Position numbers and translations under genes: made by a program. The notes under the pieces are model-generated. The model made no database searches, was not told the origin of the DNA, and was given only the letters and a program-made list of their open reading frames with translations. 54,987 bases of DNA from Planctomycetota bacterium (lineage in GTDB: Bacteria; Planctomycetota; Planctomycetia; Planctomycetales; Planctomycetaceae), in NCBI GenBank assembly GCA_003671275.1, contig QWPB01000100.1, forward strand, positions 1-54,987. Reading direction: 5' to 3'. Of this stretch, positions 7,611 to 17,419 are shown piece by piece (position 1 is the stretch's first letter; every line of letters starts with the position of its first letter).

Positions 7611-8936
7611 TTATGCCTTCTTCGGGGCCTTCTCCCGATCCGCCTGTGGCACGTACGCCTCCAGCTTCTGGCTCGCGAAGATCGGCTTCATGCGGGCCAG
7701 ACGCAACCGACCGTTGATGATCGGCAAGCTGACGTTATCGTCCCCGATCAGTGGGCGGGCGTACTTCACGAAGTCATCGGTCACGTCGGTGCCGCACTTC
7801 GTGATCCAGTGGTCCGGGAATTTGCGGTCCTTTTCGGCGACCTCGGCCAGTGGGGCTTTGTCGTACTTGACCTGATAGTTCTCCCAGTCGGTGCGGAGGA
7901 TCGTCGCCATGTAGCCATGCTCGCCCGCAGCTGCAAGGAGGGCTGCCTTCTGCCCGACGTAGTACGATTCGTCGAGGTCGACCGTCGAGGCATAGGCCAT
8001 GCTGTGCCGCTGCTCGGTGCCGGGGACATTGCAGCGGGCGGCTCCCTTGGCCGCGAGTTTGAACTTCGACTTGTCGTTGAGGGCGTTGGTCAGCAGTTGG
8101 GCGACGGTGATTTTGCTGGCTCCAAAGCTGGCGTGACCGAAGGCATCGCGGACGATGAACTCCTCGGGAATCGGCAGCCCCTCGATCTCCAGTCCTTCGC
8201 TGACGACGACCATGCAGCGACCGTTTTTCTTGAGCGAGGTGTTGACGTTCTCGAAGATCTGGTCGATATGGACCTTCCGCTCGGCCAGATAGATTTGCAG
8301 CGGCAGCTCGTGATTCGGGTCGGCCAGACGGGCGGCTGCGGGGATGTAGCCGATCGCGCGGCCCATAGCCTGCATGACGAGCACCGGGTCCGCCGGGCAG
8401 GAGCCGTTGTTCTCTTCATTGGCCATCTGAACATAGTGCGCCCAGTAGCGGGCCGTCGAACCGTAGCCGGGAGTGTGGTCGACGAGCTTGAACTCGCTGT
8501 CGCCGACATCGTTGTCGATCGTCTTCGGCCCGCCGATGCCGACGATATCCAGCCCCCGCGCCCGGGCCAGCTCGGCCACGGTATGGGCCGTGTGCATCGA
8601 GTCGTTGCCGCCGATATAGCAGAAGTACCCGACGTTGTGGGCCTTGAAGATCTCCATGATCCGGTCGAAGTCCTGGTTCTGCCAGTCCTTCAACTTGTAC
8701 CGACATGTGCCAATCGACCCCGCTCCCGGAGTGGTCCGCAGCAGGGCGATCTCGTCTGGGCACTGAGCCGAGAGGTCGATCAGCTCTTCCTTGAGAATCC
8801 CCTCGATCCCGTGCCAACCGCCATAAACGGTGCCGATTTCGGACATCTGCCGAGCTGTCTCGACGATCCCGCGCAGCGTGTTATTGATGACTGGGGACGG
8901 ACCGCCCGACTGGGCGACGATCATGTTTCTGGGCAT
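7611..8936 (-). CDS. 6-phosphofructokinase, PPi-dependent type (paralogue 1)
   Basis: A 441-residue phosphofructokinase that starts MPRNMIVAQSGGPSPVINN. The lysine of GPKTIDND (K138) marks the pyrophosphate-using group, where ATP enzymes have glycine (PGTIDND). The phosphate-donor loop is GGNDS (N111, D112). The aspartate at the second position also fits PPi use, but the first position is asparagine rather than the metal-binding aspartate of E. coli PfkA. DHTPGYGSTARY and MGRAIGYIP give the substrate-side motifs. The enzyme interconverts fructose 6-phosphate and fructose 1,6-bisphosphate in the cytosol. The ATG at 8936 is chosen because family homology begins there; no Shine-Dalgarno is seen. 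Confidence 0.9.
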   Translation of the reverse strand: MPRNMIVAQSGGPSPVINNTLRGIVETARQMSEIGTVYGGWHGIEGILKEELIDLSAQCPDEIALLRTTPGAGSIGTCRYKLKDWQNQDFDRIMEIFKAHNVGYFCYIGGNDSMHTAHTVAELARARGLDIVGIGGPKTIDNDVGDSEFKLVDHTPGYGSTARYWAHYVQMANEENNGSCPADPVLVMQAMGRAIGYIPAAARLADPNHELPLQIYLAERKVHIDQIFENVNTSLKKNGRCMVVVSEGLEIEGLPIPEEFIVRDAFGHASFGASKITVAQLLTNALNDKSKFKLAAKGAARCNVPGTEQRHSMAYASTVDLDESYYVGQKAALLAAAGEHGYMATILRTDWENYQVKYDKAPLAEVAEKDRKFPDHWITKCGTDVTDDFVKYARPLIGDDNVSLPIINGRLRLARMKPIFASQKLEAYVPQADREKAPKKA

Positions 8937-9188
8937 GGGTGGAGACGGGGTCAGGGTCGAATGCGGCGCGTACCGCGCTTGCCGGAAAACCACCGGAGCT
9001 AGTCGCCGCCACAGAATCATAACCGAACTACGGCAGGCGACAAAACAGTATCAATTGATGGGTCGCCCATGATCTGGATCGAACGTGGTCGCCCCCACCG
9101 CTATCATGGAAACACTTCGGAGGCGGGGCTTCTCCATTAGAAGTTCAGCTGAGACCGCAGTTCGTTGAGATTTCGATCGGAGACGTTT

Positions 9189-10130
9189 GTGCCCTCACCG
9201 CTGCATCCGCTGGTTCGTCGTCTCGAAGAAAACATTGGCTCCGTGATCCTCGGTAAGCATTCGGCAATCCAACTGGCGCTGGTGGCCTTGCTGGCGGAAG
9301 GTCACTTGCTAATTGAAGATGCTCCCGGCGTGGGGAAGACTTCGCTGGCAAAATCACTGGCACTGAGTCTGGGGTGCCGCTTCACCCGCCTCCAGTTCAC
9401 GCCCGATATGTTGCCCAGTGATATTCTGGGGGGCAGTATCTTTTTGCCGAATCGCGGAGAGTTCGAATTTCGTCCTGGCCCTGTCTTTACCCAGGTACTT
9501 CTGGCTGACGAGATCAATCGTACGCCTCCCCGCACACAAAGCGCCCTCCTCGAAGCGATGATGGAAAAACAGGTTTCCGTCGAGGGTCGTACCCACCCGC
9601 TGGAAAAGCCGTTTTTCGTGCTGGCCACCCAGAACCCCTATGAATTCGAGGGAACCTACCCCCTGCCCGAAAACCAGCTCGACCGGTTCATGGTCTGCAT
9701 GGAGATTGGTTACCCGGACAAGGCCGCTGAGAAGGCGGTGCTGATTTCGCATCGCCATGGAGAACCCGTCAACGGACTCAAACCGGTCATTACCAACGAA
9801 CAGCTGATGGAACTGCAGGCTGCGGTGCGGGAAGTGCGGATTGATGACGCGCTGCACGACTACATTCTGGAGATCGTTCACGCGACGCGTTCACACCCGG
9901 AATTGACCATCGGCGTCAGTACGCGAGGAGCGGTGACGTTCTCACGGGCGATCCAGAGCCAAGCGTTCGTCGCCGGACGGGACTACGTGATCCCCGACGA
10001 TGTGAAGGCGATGGCCATCCCAGTCCTGGCCCATCGCGTGGTCTGCTCCGGAATCCTTCGTGAGGGTCAGCGCAAACGGGCGCAGGCGGTACTTCAGCAG
10101 ATGCTGGCCAAGATTCCGGTCCCGCGATAA
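9189..10130 (+). CDS. MoxR-family AAA+ ATPase
   Basis: A 313-residue AAA+ protein with Walker A APGVGKT (46-51), Walker B LLADEINR (104-111), sensor 1 ATQNP (146-150) and the MoxR GTYPLPENQLDRF segment, then the C-terminal lid. MoxR ATPases act as chaperones that assemble or activate complexes, usually with DUF58 and VWA proteins encoded next door. Here those partners lie 6 and 29 kb away (16187-17419 and 38021-40300). GTG 9189 is preferred over TTG 9165 because CGGAG sits about seven bases before it. It is divergent from one phosphofructokinase gene and convergent with the other. Confidence 0.92.
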   Translation: MPSPLHPLVRRLEENIGSVILGKHSAIQLALVALLAEGHLLIEDAPGVGKTSLAKSLALSLGCRFTRLQFTPDMLPSDILGGSIFLPNRGEFEFRPGPVFTQVLLADEINRTPPRTQSALLEAMMEKQVSVEGRTHPLEKPFFVLATQNPYEFEGTYPLPENQLDRFMVCMEIGYPDKAAEKAVLISHRHGEPVNGLKPVITNEQLMELQAAVREVRIDDALHDYILEIVHATRSHPELTIGVSTRGAVTFSRAIQSQAFVAGRDYVIPDDVKAMAIPVLAHRVVCSGILREGQRKRAQAVLQQMLAKIPVPR

Positions 10131-10161
10131 CCGCCTGATGAAACATGGTCGGACAGGCGGA

Positions 10162-10186
10162 CTGCCCCCTGGATATCGCGGGGCAG
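10162..10186. terminator. Candidate terminator hairpin between the convergent MoxR and phosphofructokinase 2 genes
   Basis: The arms CTGCCCC (10162-10168) and GGGGCAG (10180-10186) pair perfectly around an 11-base loop in the 100-base gap between the two converging genes. No strong T-tract follows on either strand, so this is a weak call. Confidence 0.35.
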
Positions 10187-10230
10187 ATATTCTTGCCGGC
10201 CCCCTTCCCACTGACCCGCTCGGAAGCGGC

Positions 10231-11439
10231 CTAAGCCTTGGCCTTCACTCCCTTGAGGCTCACGAATTCGGGCAGCGGACCCACCAGCGGCTGAGCGTAC
10301 TTGAGGAACGCCTTGGTGATGTCCATCCCCGATTCATCAATGTACTCGTCCGGCATCGGGCGTTCGTGATTGGCAACTTCGCTCAGCGGGATCGTGCCAT
10401 AGTCGATGGCATAGTCGCTCCCCTTCTGGCGGACCATGGTAACCATCACGCCGCCTTCCCCCTTGGTCGCCAGCTTCACCGCCTGCCGACCGCAGCCATA
10501 CGCCTCAGCCACATCGAGCCTGGTCGTCCGATCCGAGGCGCACATCGGCAGTGACTCGGTCACTTGAAACTCTCCCCGCCAGCCAAACGCATCCGCGACG
10601 ATCCGGTGCAGAACCATCCCCACACTCGCACCACCCATTGCACCGAACTCGACGTTGTTGAACTTGTCTCGCGTCTGCGAGGCACTGACCGGTGAACCAT
10701 CCGCGTTACGAATTCCTTCGCCACAGACAATCGAGACAAAGCCGAATTGCTTCTGTACTTCTTCCACGCGGGCCAGGAACTTTTCGCGATCAAACGCCCG
10801 TTCCGGCATCAGGATGATGTGGGGGGCGTCCCCCTTCCTGCTCCGGGCCAGGGACGCTGCGGCGGGCAGCCAGCCCGCACTGCGTCCGACGGTCTGAAAG
10901 ACCACAAACTGGTCAACCCGCTGCATATCACGGGCCAGGAGACCGGCCTGTTGCACGCTGAGGGCCACGTACCGCGCGGCACTCGGATAGCCCGGCGTGT
11001 GATCGGTCCCGAACAGATCGTTATCCACGGTCTTCGGCACTCCGACCCCGGTCATTTCCCATCCATTGGCATTCGCGTAAGCCACCACCCGATGGATCGT
11101 GTCCATCGTGTCGTTACCGCCGATCATGAAATAGTAGCGGATATTGAGCTTCTTGAGCCGTTCCAGAATGGGCGGAAAGTGCTCTTCCTTGAGCTTCAGC
11201 CGGCTCGATCCGAGGGCGCTGCTGGGCGTATGCCGCAGACCTTCCCGGACCTCTTTCGACTCGGCCCCCAGATCGATCAGCCAGTTGTTCAGCACCCCTT
11301 CGATGCCGTACCGCATTCCAAAGACCTTGCCAATCTTCTTTTCAGCCTTCAGGCACCCATCAATCACCCCCGACAATGAGGCATTGATCACGGAGGTGGG
11401 GCCACCCGACTGTCCGACGAGAGCATTGGCGATCTTCAT
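10231..11439 (-). CDS. 6-phosphofructokinase, PPi-dependent type (paralogue 2)
   Basis: A 402-residue phosphofructokinase paralogous to the product of 7611-8936. It keeps LVGQSGGPTSVINAS at the N-terminus, the donor loop IGGNDTMDT (N109, D110), the PPi-type lysine in VPKTVDND (K136), the HTPGYPSAARY substrate loop and VGRSAGWLPAA. The two proteins share order and motifs but diverge widely in sequence, so the duplication is old or one copy was acquired. The ATG at 11439 follows a weak GGAA; an ATG at 11451 is also possible. No terminator with a T-run is obvious after it. Confidence 0.9.
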   Translation of the reverse strand: MKIANALVGQSGGPTSVINASLSGVIDGCLKAEKKIGKVFGMRYGIEGVLNNWLIDLGAESKEVREGLRHTPSSALGSSRLKLKEEHFPPILERLKKLNIRYYFMIGGNDTMDTIHRVVAYANANGWEMTGVGVPKTVDNDLFGTDHTPGYPSAARYVALSVQQAGLLARDMQRVDQFVVFQTVGRSAGWLPAAASLARSRKGDAPHIILMPERAFDREKFLARVEEVQKQFGFVSIVCGEGIRNADGSPVSASQTRDKFNNVEFGAMGGASVGMVLHRIVADAFGWRGEFQVTESLPMCASDRTTRLDVAEAYGCGRQAVKLATKGEGGVMVTMVRQKGSDYAIDYGTIPLSEVANHERPMPDEYIDESGMDITKAFLKYAQPLVGPLPEFVSLKGVKAKA

Positions 11440-11691
11440 GAGCGGTTCCATGGATGAAGGTTGTCTGAACGGAAAGGCTATTGCCTGACGCGAATCGGGA
11501 CAAGCGCACCCCCATGGCTTCGCGCCGGTTCACTCACCAGGATCTCCCGTTTGGAGACAAGCGCCGTTGGGCTGCCGCGGGATCGAGGGGCCATGCCATG
11601 AGTGAAACGGTGACTTGGGATTGACGTCCCCCACCTTCCACGGCAACTTGGACAATCTGCACATGTGTTCGTTTGGAACAGGTTCTCCACA

Positions 11692-12804
11692 ATGCTTTGT
11701 CTCCGACTCGGTCTCATCGGTCTGTGCCTGGTGGCTCCGCTGGCTGCGGGTCCCATCGTTTCCGTTCGTGACTATGGGGCGCTGGGGGACGGCGTCGCGG
11801 ACGACACCGCAGCCATCCAAGCCGCTGTAGACGCCGTTGCCGGACAGTCGGGAATCGTGGACATCCCCGACGGAACCTATCGCATTAACGCCGCCCAAGG
11901 TGTCCACCTCAAAAGCCAGACCACTTTACAACTGGCACCACAGGCCACACTGCAAGCCATTCCGAACGCACTTGAACACTCACACATTCTGCGGGTACGG
12001 GATGTGGAACAGGTCCGCATCACCGGGGGAATCCTGGAAGGAGATCGCGATCACCATCTGGGCCAGACCGGTGAATGGGGACATGGAATCGACATCCGTC
12101 ACTCGAAAGAGGTCACGGTCGAGAAGCTGACGGTTCGCCGCTGTTGGGGAGACGGGATTTACGTGGGTGGAGATTCATCGCAAATTACCATCGATCACGT
12201 CACCGCGGATCGCAATCGTCGGCAGGGTTTGTCGATCACCAGCGGGGTTCAGATTGAAGTTCGCGATTCCCTGTTTCAAAGAACCCAGGGAACAGCTCCC
12301 GAGTGCGGGATCGATATCGAACCGAACACGAAAGAAACCGTCTCCCAGTGCCAGATCCTGCGGTGCCAGTTTCTGGATAACGCCGGAGGCGGATTGCAGG
12401 TCGGCCCGGCCAATGCTGATCGCGGTCAGGCCTTCGTGAATGAATTTGTTGCCGAGGGGAATATCTTCGAACGGAATGGATCCAGCGATCCGCCCCACTA
12501 CGCAATTCAAATCCTCCACTGCGAGGGAGCCGTTGTGCGCAACAACTTCCTGCGGGCCAACCGGGGCATCGGCATCGGCATCGTCTCCTGTTCCCGGGTC
12601 CAAGTGCTCAAGAATCAGATCACCGGCACGCGCTGGACCGGCAACAAATCCGACGCCGGAATTCTGATCTCGGAAGACACCGCGTCCGTTGTCCGCGACA
12701 ACACCGTACTGAATAACGAGGGGTACGGGATTTTTATGTGGAAATCATCCGTCGATCTCCGCAAGAACAAGGTCTACGAAAACGCCAAGGGGAATCGGAA
12801 TTAA
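11692..12804 (+). CDS. Secreted right-handed beta-helix protein (pectate-lyase-3/glycosyl hydrolase 28-like)
   Basis: A 370-residue protein with a signal peptide (MLCLRLGLIGLCLVAPLAAG). It then shows VRDYGALGDGVADDTAAIQ, the hallmark of the Pectate_lyase_3 superfamily, followed by about ten beta-helix coils with repeated xIxxN/xVxxN patterns. Such proteins act on or bind polysaccharides outside the cytoplasm. The substrate cannot be told and no catalytic set is clear. The ATG at 11692 gives a well-formed signal peptide; a GTG at 11665 would add nine residues. The stop codon sits inside the loop of a 10-bp hairpin (12789-12816). Confidence 0.82.
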   Translation: MLCLRLGLIGLCLVAPLAAGPIVSVRDYGALGDGVADDTAAIQAAVDAVAGQSGIVDIPDGTYRINAAQGVHLKSQTTLQLAPQATLQAIPNALEHSHILRVRDVEQVRITGGILEGDRDHHLGQTGEWGHGIDIRHSKEVTVEKLTVRRCWGDGIYVGGDSSQITIDHVTADRNRRQGLSITSGVQIEVRDSLFQRTQGTAPECGIDIEPNTKETVSQCQILRCQFLDNAGGGLQVGPANADRGQAFVNEFVAEGNIFERNGSSDPPHYAIQILHCEGAVVRNNFLRANRGIGIGIVSCSRVQVLKNQITGTRWTGNKSDAGILISEDTASVVRDNTVLNNEGYGIFMWKSSVDLRKNKVYENAKGNRN

Positions 12805-12857
12805 TCCCGATTCCCCCGATGCACAGATCAAGCTCCACGCGTGTTCGTGCGGGGCTT
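12789..12857 (+). terminator. Double hairpin at the end of the beta-helix gene
   Basis: The first hairpin pairs GGGGAATCGG (12789-12798) with CCGATTCCCC (12807-12816) and has the TAA stop in its loop. The second pairs 12830-12840 with 12847-12857 with one mismatch and two G-U pairs. Neither is followed by a clear T-run. They lie between two converging genes and may block transcription in both directions. Confidence 0.45.
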
Positions 12858-12876
12858 GACTCGGTTTCGGACCGGA

Positions 12877-13983
12877 TTACCCAAGTCGCTTCAGCTTCGA
12901 CACGCGGCCCGTGCCGACCCACTCTGCCACGTAGATGCTACCGTCCGCTCCGAAACAGGCATCGTGCGGATGCACGAACTTGCCATCCAGCCACTTCGAA
13001 GCATCTCCGCGAATCCCCTTGCCGTCCGGCGCGGTAATCCGCTCCACATCCGCCCCCAGCCGGGCCACCACTTCATTTTTCTCATTCAGCAGTGAAACCC
13101 GGGCATGCAGCTCGGGCACGAGCAACAGATTCTTCCACGTCTCCGCGTTCGCGGGTAATCCATACCCTTTGAGGGTCTCGATGTACTTGCCATCCATCGT
13201 GAAGTACTTGAGTACATGATGGGCCCGGTCGCACACCACGATGCTCGGCTCGCGACCTGCCCGCTTGTCGACCCACACGCCATGCGGGGTCCGGAATTTG
13301 TCATCCGTATCACCCACTCCACCGAAGCAGCTCTGCCACTTGGCATCCTTGTCGAAGCGGTGTACGACCGACGCTCCGTACCCATCCACCAGCAGGAAGC
13401 CACCGTCATCGAGAAAGGCAAAGTTCGTCGGCAGGAACCGGTCACCGCCCCACACCTTGCTGGGATCGGGCCGCTTTTCCAGCGGTAGATTCTCCCCGGC
13501 GGCGTAGACCCCCGATTCCATCGGAGCCATTTGCTGCCAGACAGTCTCTCCGGTCAGCGTCAGCTTGGCGAACGTCTTCACATGCTGATAAGCACAGACA
13601 TACAGGAACTCTTCGTTTCCCTCGGTACGGATCTCAATCCCGTGACCTCCCCCTTGAAACTGTGAACCAAAAGACCGGACATACTTCCCTTCTTGATCGA
13701 ACACAAATATCGAGGGATGATCCTTCTGTTCCTTGCGTCCTTCGTGGATGACGTAGAGGTTTCCCGCTTGGTCCACGGCCACATTGTGCGTCGTTTGCCA
13801 GGTGAACTTCTCCGGCAATTGCGGGAAGTGATGGATCACCTCGAACTTGTAGTCCCCTTCGCCCACGATGATCTGGCTGTCAGTCTTGCGGGCGGTCACA
13901 ACAGCCGGAGCGGCCAGAATCGCCGCAGTGCCGGCGGCAGCTGTCGATAGAAACGAGCGACGTGAGACGGATTGACCAGACAT
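12877..13983 (-). CDS. Tat-exported NHL-repeat (six-bladed beta-propeller) protein
   Basis: A 368-residue protein that begins with a twin-arginine signal, SVSRRSFLSTAAAGTAAIL, then a propeller with repeats such as HNVAVDQAGNLYVIHEG, TPHGVWVDKRAG and HPHDACFGADGSIYVAEW, typical of NHL blades. Family members are binding scaffolds or peptidylglycine lyase-like enzymes; no enzyme motif is certain here. The ATG at 13983 has GGAG about eight bases upstream. Folding before export through Tat would suit a protein with a bound metal or cofactor, but that is inference. Confidence 0.85.
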   Translation of the reverse strand: MSGQSVSRRSFLSTAAAGTAAILAAPAVVTARKTDSQIIVGEGDYKFEVIHHFPQLPEKFTWQTTHNVAVDQAGNLYVIHEGRKEQKDHPSIFVFDQEGKYVRSFGSQFQGGGHGIEIRTEGNEEFLYVCAYQHVKTFAKLTLTGETVWQQMAPMESGVYAAGENLPLEKRPDPSKVWGGDRFLPTNFAFLDDGGFLLVDGYGASVVHRFDKDAKWQSCFGGVGDTDDKFRTPHGVWVDKRAGREPSIVVCDRAHHVLKYFTMDGKYIETLKGYGLPANAETWKNLLLVPELHARVSLLNEKNEVVARLGADVERITAPDGKGIRGDASKWLDGKFVHPHDACFGADGSIYVAEWVGTGRVSKLKRLG

Positions 13984-14078
13984 CCATAGCTCCAATGAAG
14001 TGAGTTGAAGGGGCGCATCCCCCGAGACCGCCTCCCAATCAGCGGACGCTGATATCGTAGCAAGTGGATGTGTGGTTC

Positions 14079-16190
14079 TCAGGTCCGAGGACGGGCTGAA
14101 TGGCTCGCGTGGGACGCGGATTCTTCCGCCCCGACTCCCACCAGTGCCGCAGCTGTGGCTTCCAGAGCCGCCCAATGCGAGGCGGCCTGATCGGGTTCCC
14201 CATAACGCACCTCGCCGTAACGAGAGATCCATTCGGCGGTGGGCCGCAAAGGCTCGGTCTCGGAATGCTGGATAATCCGTTGCTGAAACTGAAACAAAGT
14301 TTCGTGGGGAGCCCGCACCAGGCCGATACGGGCCAGCTGATCTTCAATGCGAGTCAGCCATTGATTCAGAGCCCGGTAGGGAACGGCAGCGGCGGAGCCT
14401 CGCGGAACGGCTTTCGCCCGGTAGCGGCGAACAATCGACCACCACCCCCAACCGAGAATAAACACCAGTACCGTCCGCATCCAAAACGATTGCAACAGCG
14501 ACAGACAAGTCCTCCAGAACCCCAGCTGCTCGATCGACTGCTTCATCTGTGCGGACCAGACCCGCCAGGTCTCACTCAGGTGTTCCGTCCAGCTCGCTCG
14601 ACGAACATCGGGCAATCCTTCGGAAGGGGTGGCCTCGACAATTCGCCAGCGTTTCGCCTCATAGTCATAGGCCTCGACCCAGGCGTGGGCATCTTTGCGA
14701 CGCGCCAGCCAGTACCCGCTTCCATGATTTTCCGAGGGGACATATCCCGTAACGTACCTCGTTGGAACCCTCCCCAGCCTCAACAAGACGGCGGCCCCTG
14801 TGGCAAAGAATTCGCAATGGGCCGGTTTCCGATGGAGCAGGAAGTAGGTCACCGGGTCCTGTCCGGCAGGGATGTTGATCCCGACCTGGTACTGATAGTT
14901 CTTATGAAAGTGATCCTCCACCGCCGTCACTTTCTCTTCGAACGTCTTGCAGTTTCCCAGGATCTGAACGGCCAGATCAACAACACCGGGATCAAGGCTG
15001 GGAAGTTCCAGCTCATCACCCAAGGGAGGGGCCCCGTGCCCGGAACCGGCCCCGACATACGCTCGCCAGACCTCGGGACGCCCCTCCTCGGTCGGATGGA
15101 TATTCCGCAATCGGTCCTGTGACAGTTCGCCCAGTCGGACATCGAGGTAGTCCGTCTCCAGCGGCACATAGGGGATGGAGTCATCCTGGACCAGCGTTTG
15201 GAGAGTAACCGGCTGCCAGTCCGCCGTAACGTCCTCGTTGAGTTGAAACAGATTGGCAGTGGGTTCAATTCCCGGAGGAAGCTCCGTTTCTTTCAGCGGA
15301 GAATTCGCGAACTGATCGAGTTTCATCGACCACCCCGAGGGCGTGTAACGGTCCAGGGCTCGCCCCCGCAGATACAACGGTTCGGTGCCATTGTAAGTCA
15401 CCCGCAGCGTCGGCAACTCGGGATTGGTAATCCGTCCGTCCGTCACATCGATCATCGGTGGCCGATAACGCACCTGAGGCCCCTGATTGTGGCCATCGAG
15501 CGTTCGCATCACCTGCAACAGCAACATCTCCAAGTCACGCTCATGCTCATACCAGATCCGGGATGCCTGGATGGTCGAAAACCCCGCCAGCACCAGCGTG
15601 GCAATCATGATTCCCCGACGCAGCCGACGACGCTGGTCCAACTTGATCCATTCGCGTCCGGCATGTGAGGCCCAGCCCAACCCGCCAATAAACAGGATCA
15701 TCAGCACCAGCATCATCGAGCGAGACACACTATGCAGACGCACGTCACCCGCACACAGCACCACCAGACAGCCCAAGGCAGCGACCTGTACCGGGACTCG
15801 TTCCAGAGAACGACGATCATGCAGCAACAACAGCTGCGCACTCACGAGCCAGCATCCCACTTCATGCGCCAACTCGGTACTGATAAAGGTGGCATCCGTT
15901 GGGAAATCAGCGGGCGAAATCGAAAACTTGACCGCGAATCCCACCGCCAGAAAGGCGGCGTTCCACCCCATGGGAATCCGCAACACCCAGCCCCGGCGAA
16001 TCGTCCATAGACGACTGAGAGCCATCCCCGCCAGCAGACCGGGAACGACCCAACTGGCCGAGGGAAACGCCAGCAACAGACATTCCACGAAAATCAGATA
16101 GACCGCCGCGCGGAGCGCCCGACGGGGCCAGCTGATGGCTGTAACGGGTTCCGGGGAGATCGATTGTGACAACGCGGGAGGCTGGTTCAT
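14079..16190 (-). CDS. Membrane transglutaminase-like protein (TgpA/DUF3488 type)
   Basis: A 703-residue protein. Residues ~30-210 carry five or six membrane helices as in DUF3488/TgpA proteins. A periplasmic region follows with a transglutaminase core: catalytic Cys in KPAHCEFFATGA and His in KDAHAWVEAYD, with aspartate in the same segment. Another membrane helix near residue ~560 precedes a cytoplasmic tail with a DUF4129-like pattern. The fold is a papain-like protease or transglutaminase; the substrate is unknown. ATG 16190 follows GGGGAGG and overlaps the DUF58 stop in an ATGA, so the two genes are translationally coupled. Confidence 0.88.
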   Translation of the reverse strand: MNQPPALSQSISPEPVTAISWPRRALRAAVYLIFVECLLLAFPSASWVVPGLLAGMALSRLWTIRRGWVLRIPMGWNAAFLAVGFAVKFSISPADFPTDATFISTELAHEVGCWLVSAQLLLLHDRRSLERVPVQVAALGCLVVLCAGDVRLHSVSRSMMLVLMILFIGGLGWASHAGREWIKLDQRRRLRRGIMIATLVLAGFSTIQASRIWYEHERDLEMLLLQVMRTLDGHNQGPQVRYRPPMIDVTDGRITNPELPTLRVTYNGTEPLYLRGRALDRYTPSGWSMKLDQFANSPLKETELPPGIEPTANLFQLNEDVTADWQPVTLQTLVQDDSIPYVPLETDYLDVRLGELSQDRLRNIHPTEEGRPEVWRAYVGAGSGHGAPPLGDELELPSLDPGVVDLAVQILGNCKTFEEKVTAVEDHFHKNYQYQVGINIPAGQDPVTYFLLHRKPAHCEFFATGAAVLLRLGRVPTRYVTGYVPSENHGSGYWLARRKDAHAWVEAYDYEAKRWRIVEATPSEGLPDVRRASWTEHLSETWRVWSAQMKQSIEQLGFWRTCLSLLQSFWMRTVLVFILGWGWWSIVRRYRAKAVPRGSAAAVPYRALNQWLTRIEDQLARIGLVRAPHETLFQFQQRIIQHSETEPLRPTAEWISRYGEVRYGEPDQAASHWAALEATAAALVGVGAEESASHASHSARPRT

Positions 16191-17419
16191 ACGGAACGCA
16201 CCTCCCCAGCCAGCACGAGTTGCGGACTGACCGTGTGACACCACTCCTCATCCCGGGGGCAGGCCGCCGTCGAGGCGGCCTCACGCACAAGCAGCACTTT
16301 CACCGCCAGCCCGGCTTCTCGCAACCACTCGACCACCGCCCGCCGCGCGTCATCCCAGTCCTGCAACACCAGCACCACTGACGAGATCCCCTCGAGCGGC
16401 TGCATCAGGTGATCGACCAATTGAGGAAAGGGATCAGTCGTTGTGGCTTCAGTCACCGCCAGAATCTCCAACAGGCTGTCGAATCGCGTGCCGACATGCG
16501 GTGTCTGAAAGAGATAGATTTCGGGGCCAGCCACGACCAGATCGACAACCACTTCCCGCAGATGCATCGCTTCACCGAGTGCCGCGGCCAGTGAGATCGC
16601 CGCTTCCACGGAGTCCTGGTCCGCAACGGGCCGCCGGGCCGGTCGATAGGTATCGACAATCAATGCCGACCGAAAGCTGTACTCGTCCTGATATTCGCGA
16701 ACCACGGGCCGTCCGATCCGGGCCCACGCCCGAAAATCGAGCCGTACTGCGGGCTCACCGAGGATGTATTCACGGTTGCCGACGTATTCGGGGGACTCGC
16801 CCCGGGCCCCCACCAGTGGAGCCGGGTGCGTCGGGCGACACCGCATACCCAGCGGCAGATCGACGTAGTCCAGCGATTGATAAGCAGGCAACACAATCAA
16901 TGGCGGCAAGGTCACCATCCCGCCCCCAAACCGCATCAAGTTGAATGGAAACGTGCTATGCACATGCACGGGGCCCAGTTCGCACCGGCCCCGTCGCGTC
17001 GGCAGTAACTCAAACGGTATCGCCACAGACTGCCCGGATCGCAAACTGGCCACCACGCGGGATCCATGCAATTGCTTGACCCCAGCAGCCAGCTCAAACA
17101 GCCCCACCATCAGGTCAAACGCAGGGAACCAGCCCTGATTTGTGATCTCGACCACCCCACACAGCGGGACTCCCTGTGTCGCCTGATCCGGCAGCTGGCA
17201 CCGCAGTTCCACTTGTGGCCGCAGTACTGTTCCGACCAACTCGGCCACAGCGGGTAGAAAGAAGAGGGCGCAGAACAACTGGTAGATCGGGATCTCCACC
17301 GTGATCGAGCCCAGCGCCGCAAAGAATGTCAGCAATACCAGAACGCGGCCATATGGTGTGAGCTTAAAGCGCACCAGATAGCGAAAGTATCTCGCGAGTA
17401 AAAAGCCGCCCGACCGCAT
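16187..17419 (-). CDS. DUF58 domain protein
   Basis: A ~410-residue protein with two membrane helices near the N-terminus (VLVLLTFFAALGSITVEIP and YQLFCALFFLPAVAELVG). A beta-rich region follows, then the DUF58 signature around EYVGNREYILGE and LDFRAWARIGRPVVREYQ, and a VWA-like C-terminal segment with LIVDTYRP. DUF58 proteins partner MoxR ATPases and transglutaminases in many bacteria. Here it forms an operon with the downstream transglutaminase through a 4-base overlap. The start is uncertain: ATG 17419 is used, with TTG 17455 upstream and no clear Shine-Dalgarno. Confidence 0.85.
   Translation of the reverse strand: MRSGGFLLARYFRYLVRFKLTPYGRVLVLLTFFAALGSITVEIPIYQLFCALFFLPAVAELVGTVLRPQVELRCQLPDQATQGVPLCGVVEITNQGWFPAFDLMVGLFELAAGVKQLHGSRVVASLRSGQSVAIPFELLPTRRGRCELGPVHVHSTFPFNLMRFGGGMVTLPPLIVLPAYQSLDYVDLPLGMRCRPTHPAPLVGARGESPEYVGNREYILGEPAVRLDFRAWARIGRPVVREYQDEYSFRSALIVDTYRPARRPVADQDSVEAAISLAAALGEAMHLREVVVDLVVAGPEIYLFQTPHVGTRFDSLLEILAVTEATTTDPFPQLVDHLMQPLEGISSVVLVLQDWDDARRAVVEWLREAGLAVKVLLVREAASTAACPRDEEWCHTVSPQLVLAGEVRSV

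Noticed and set aside
7809-9002. 397-residue open frame on the plus strand opposite phosphofructokinase 1
   Set aside because: It mirrors the codons of a strongly recognised phosphofructokinase gene; its product shows no family features. High GC makes long antisense frames common.
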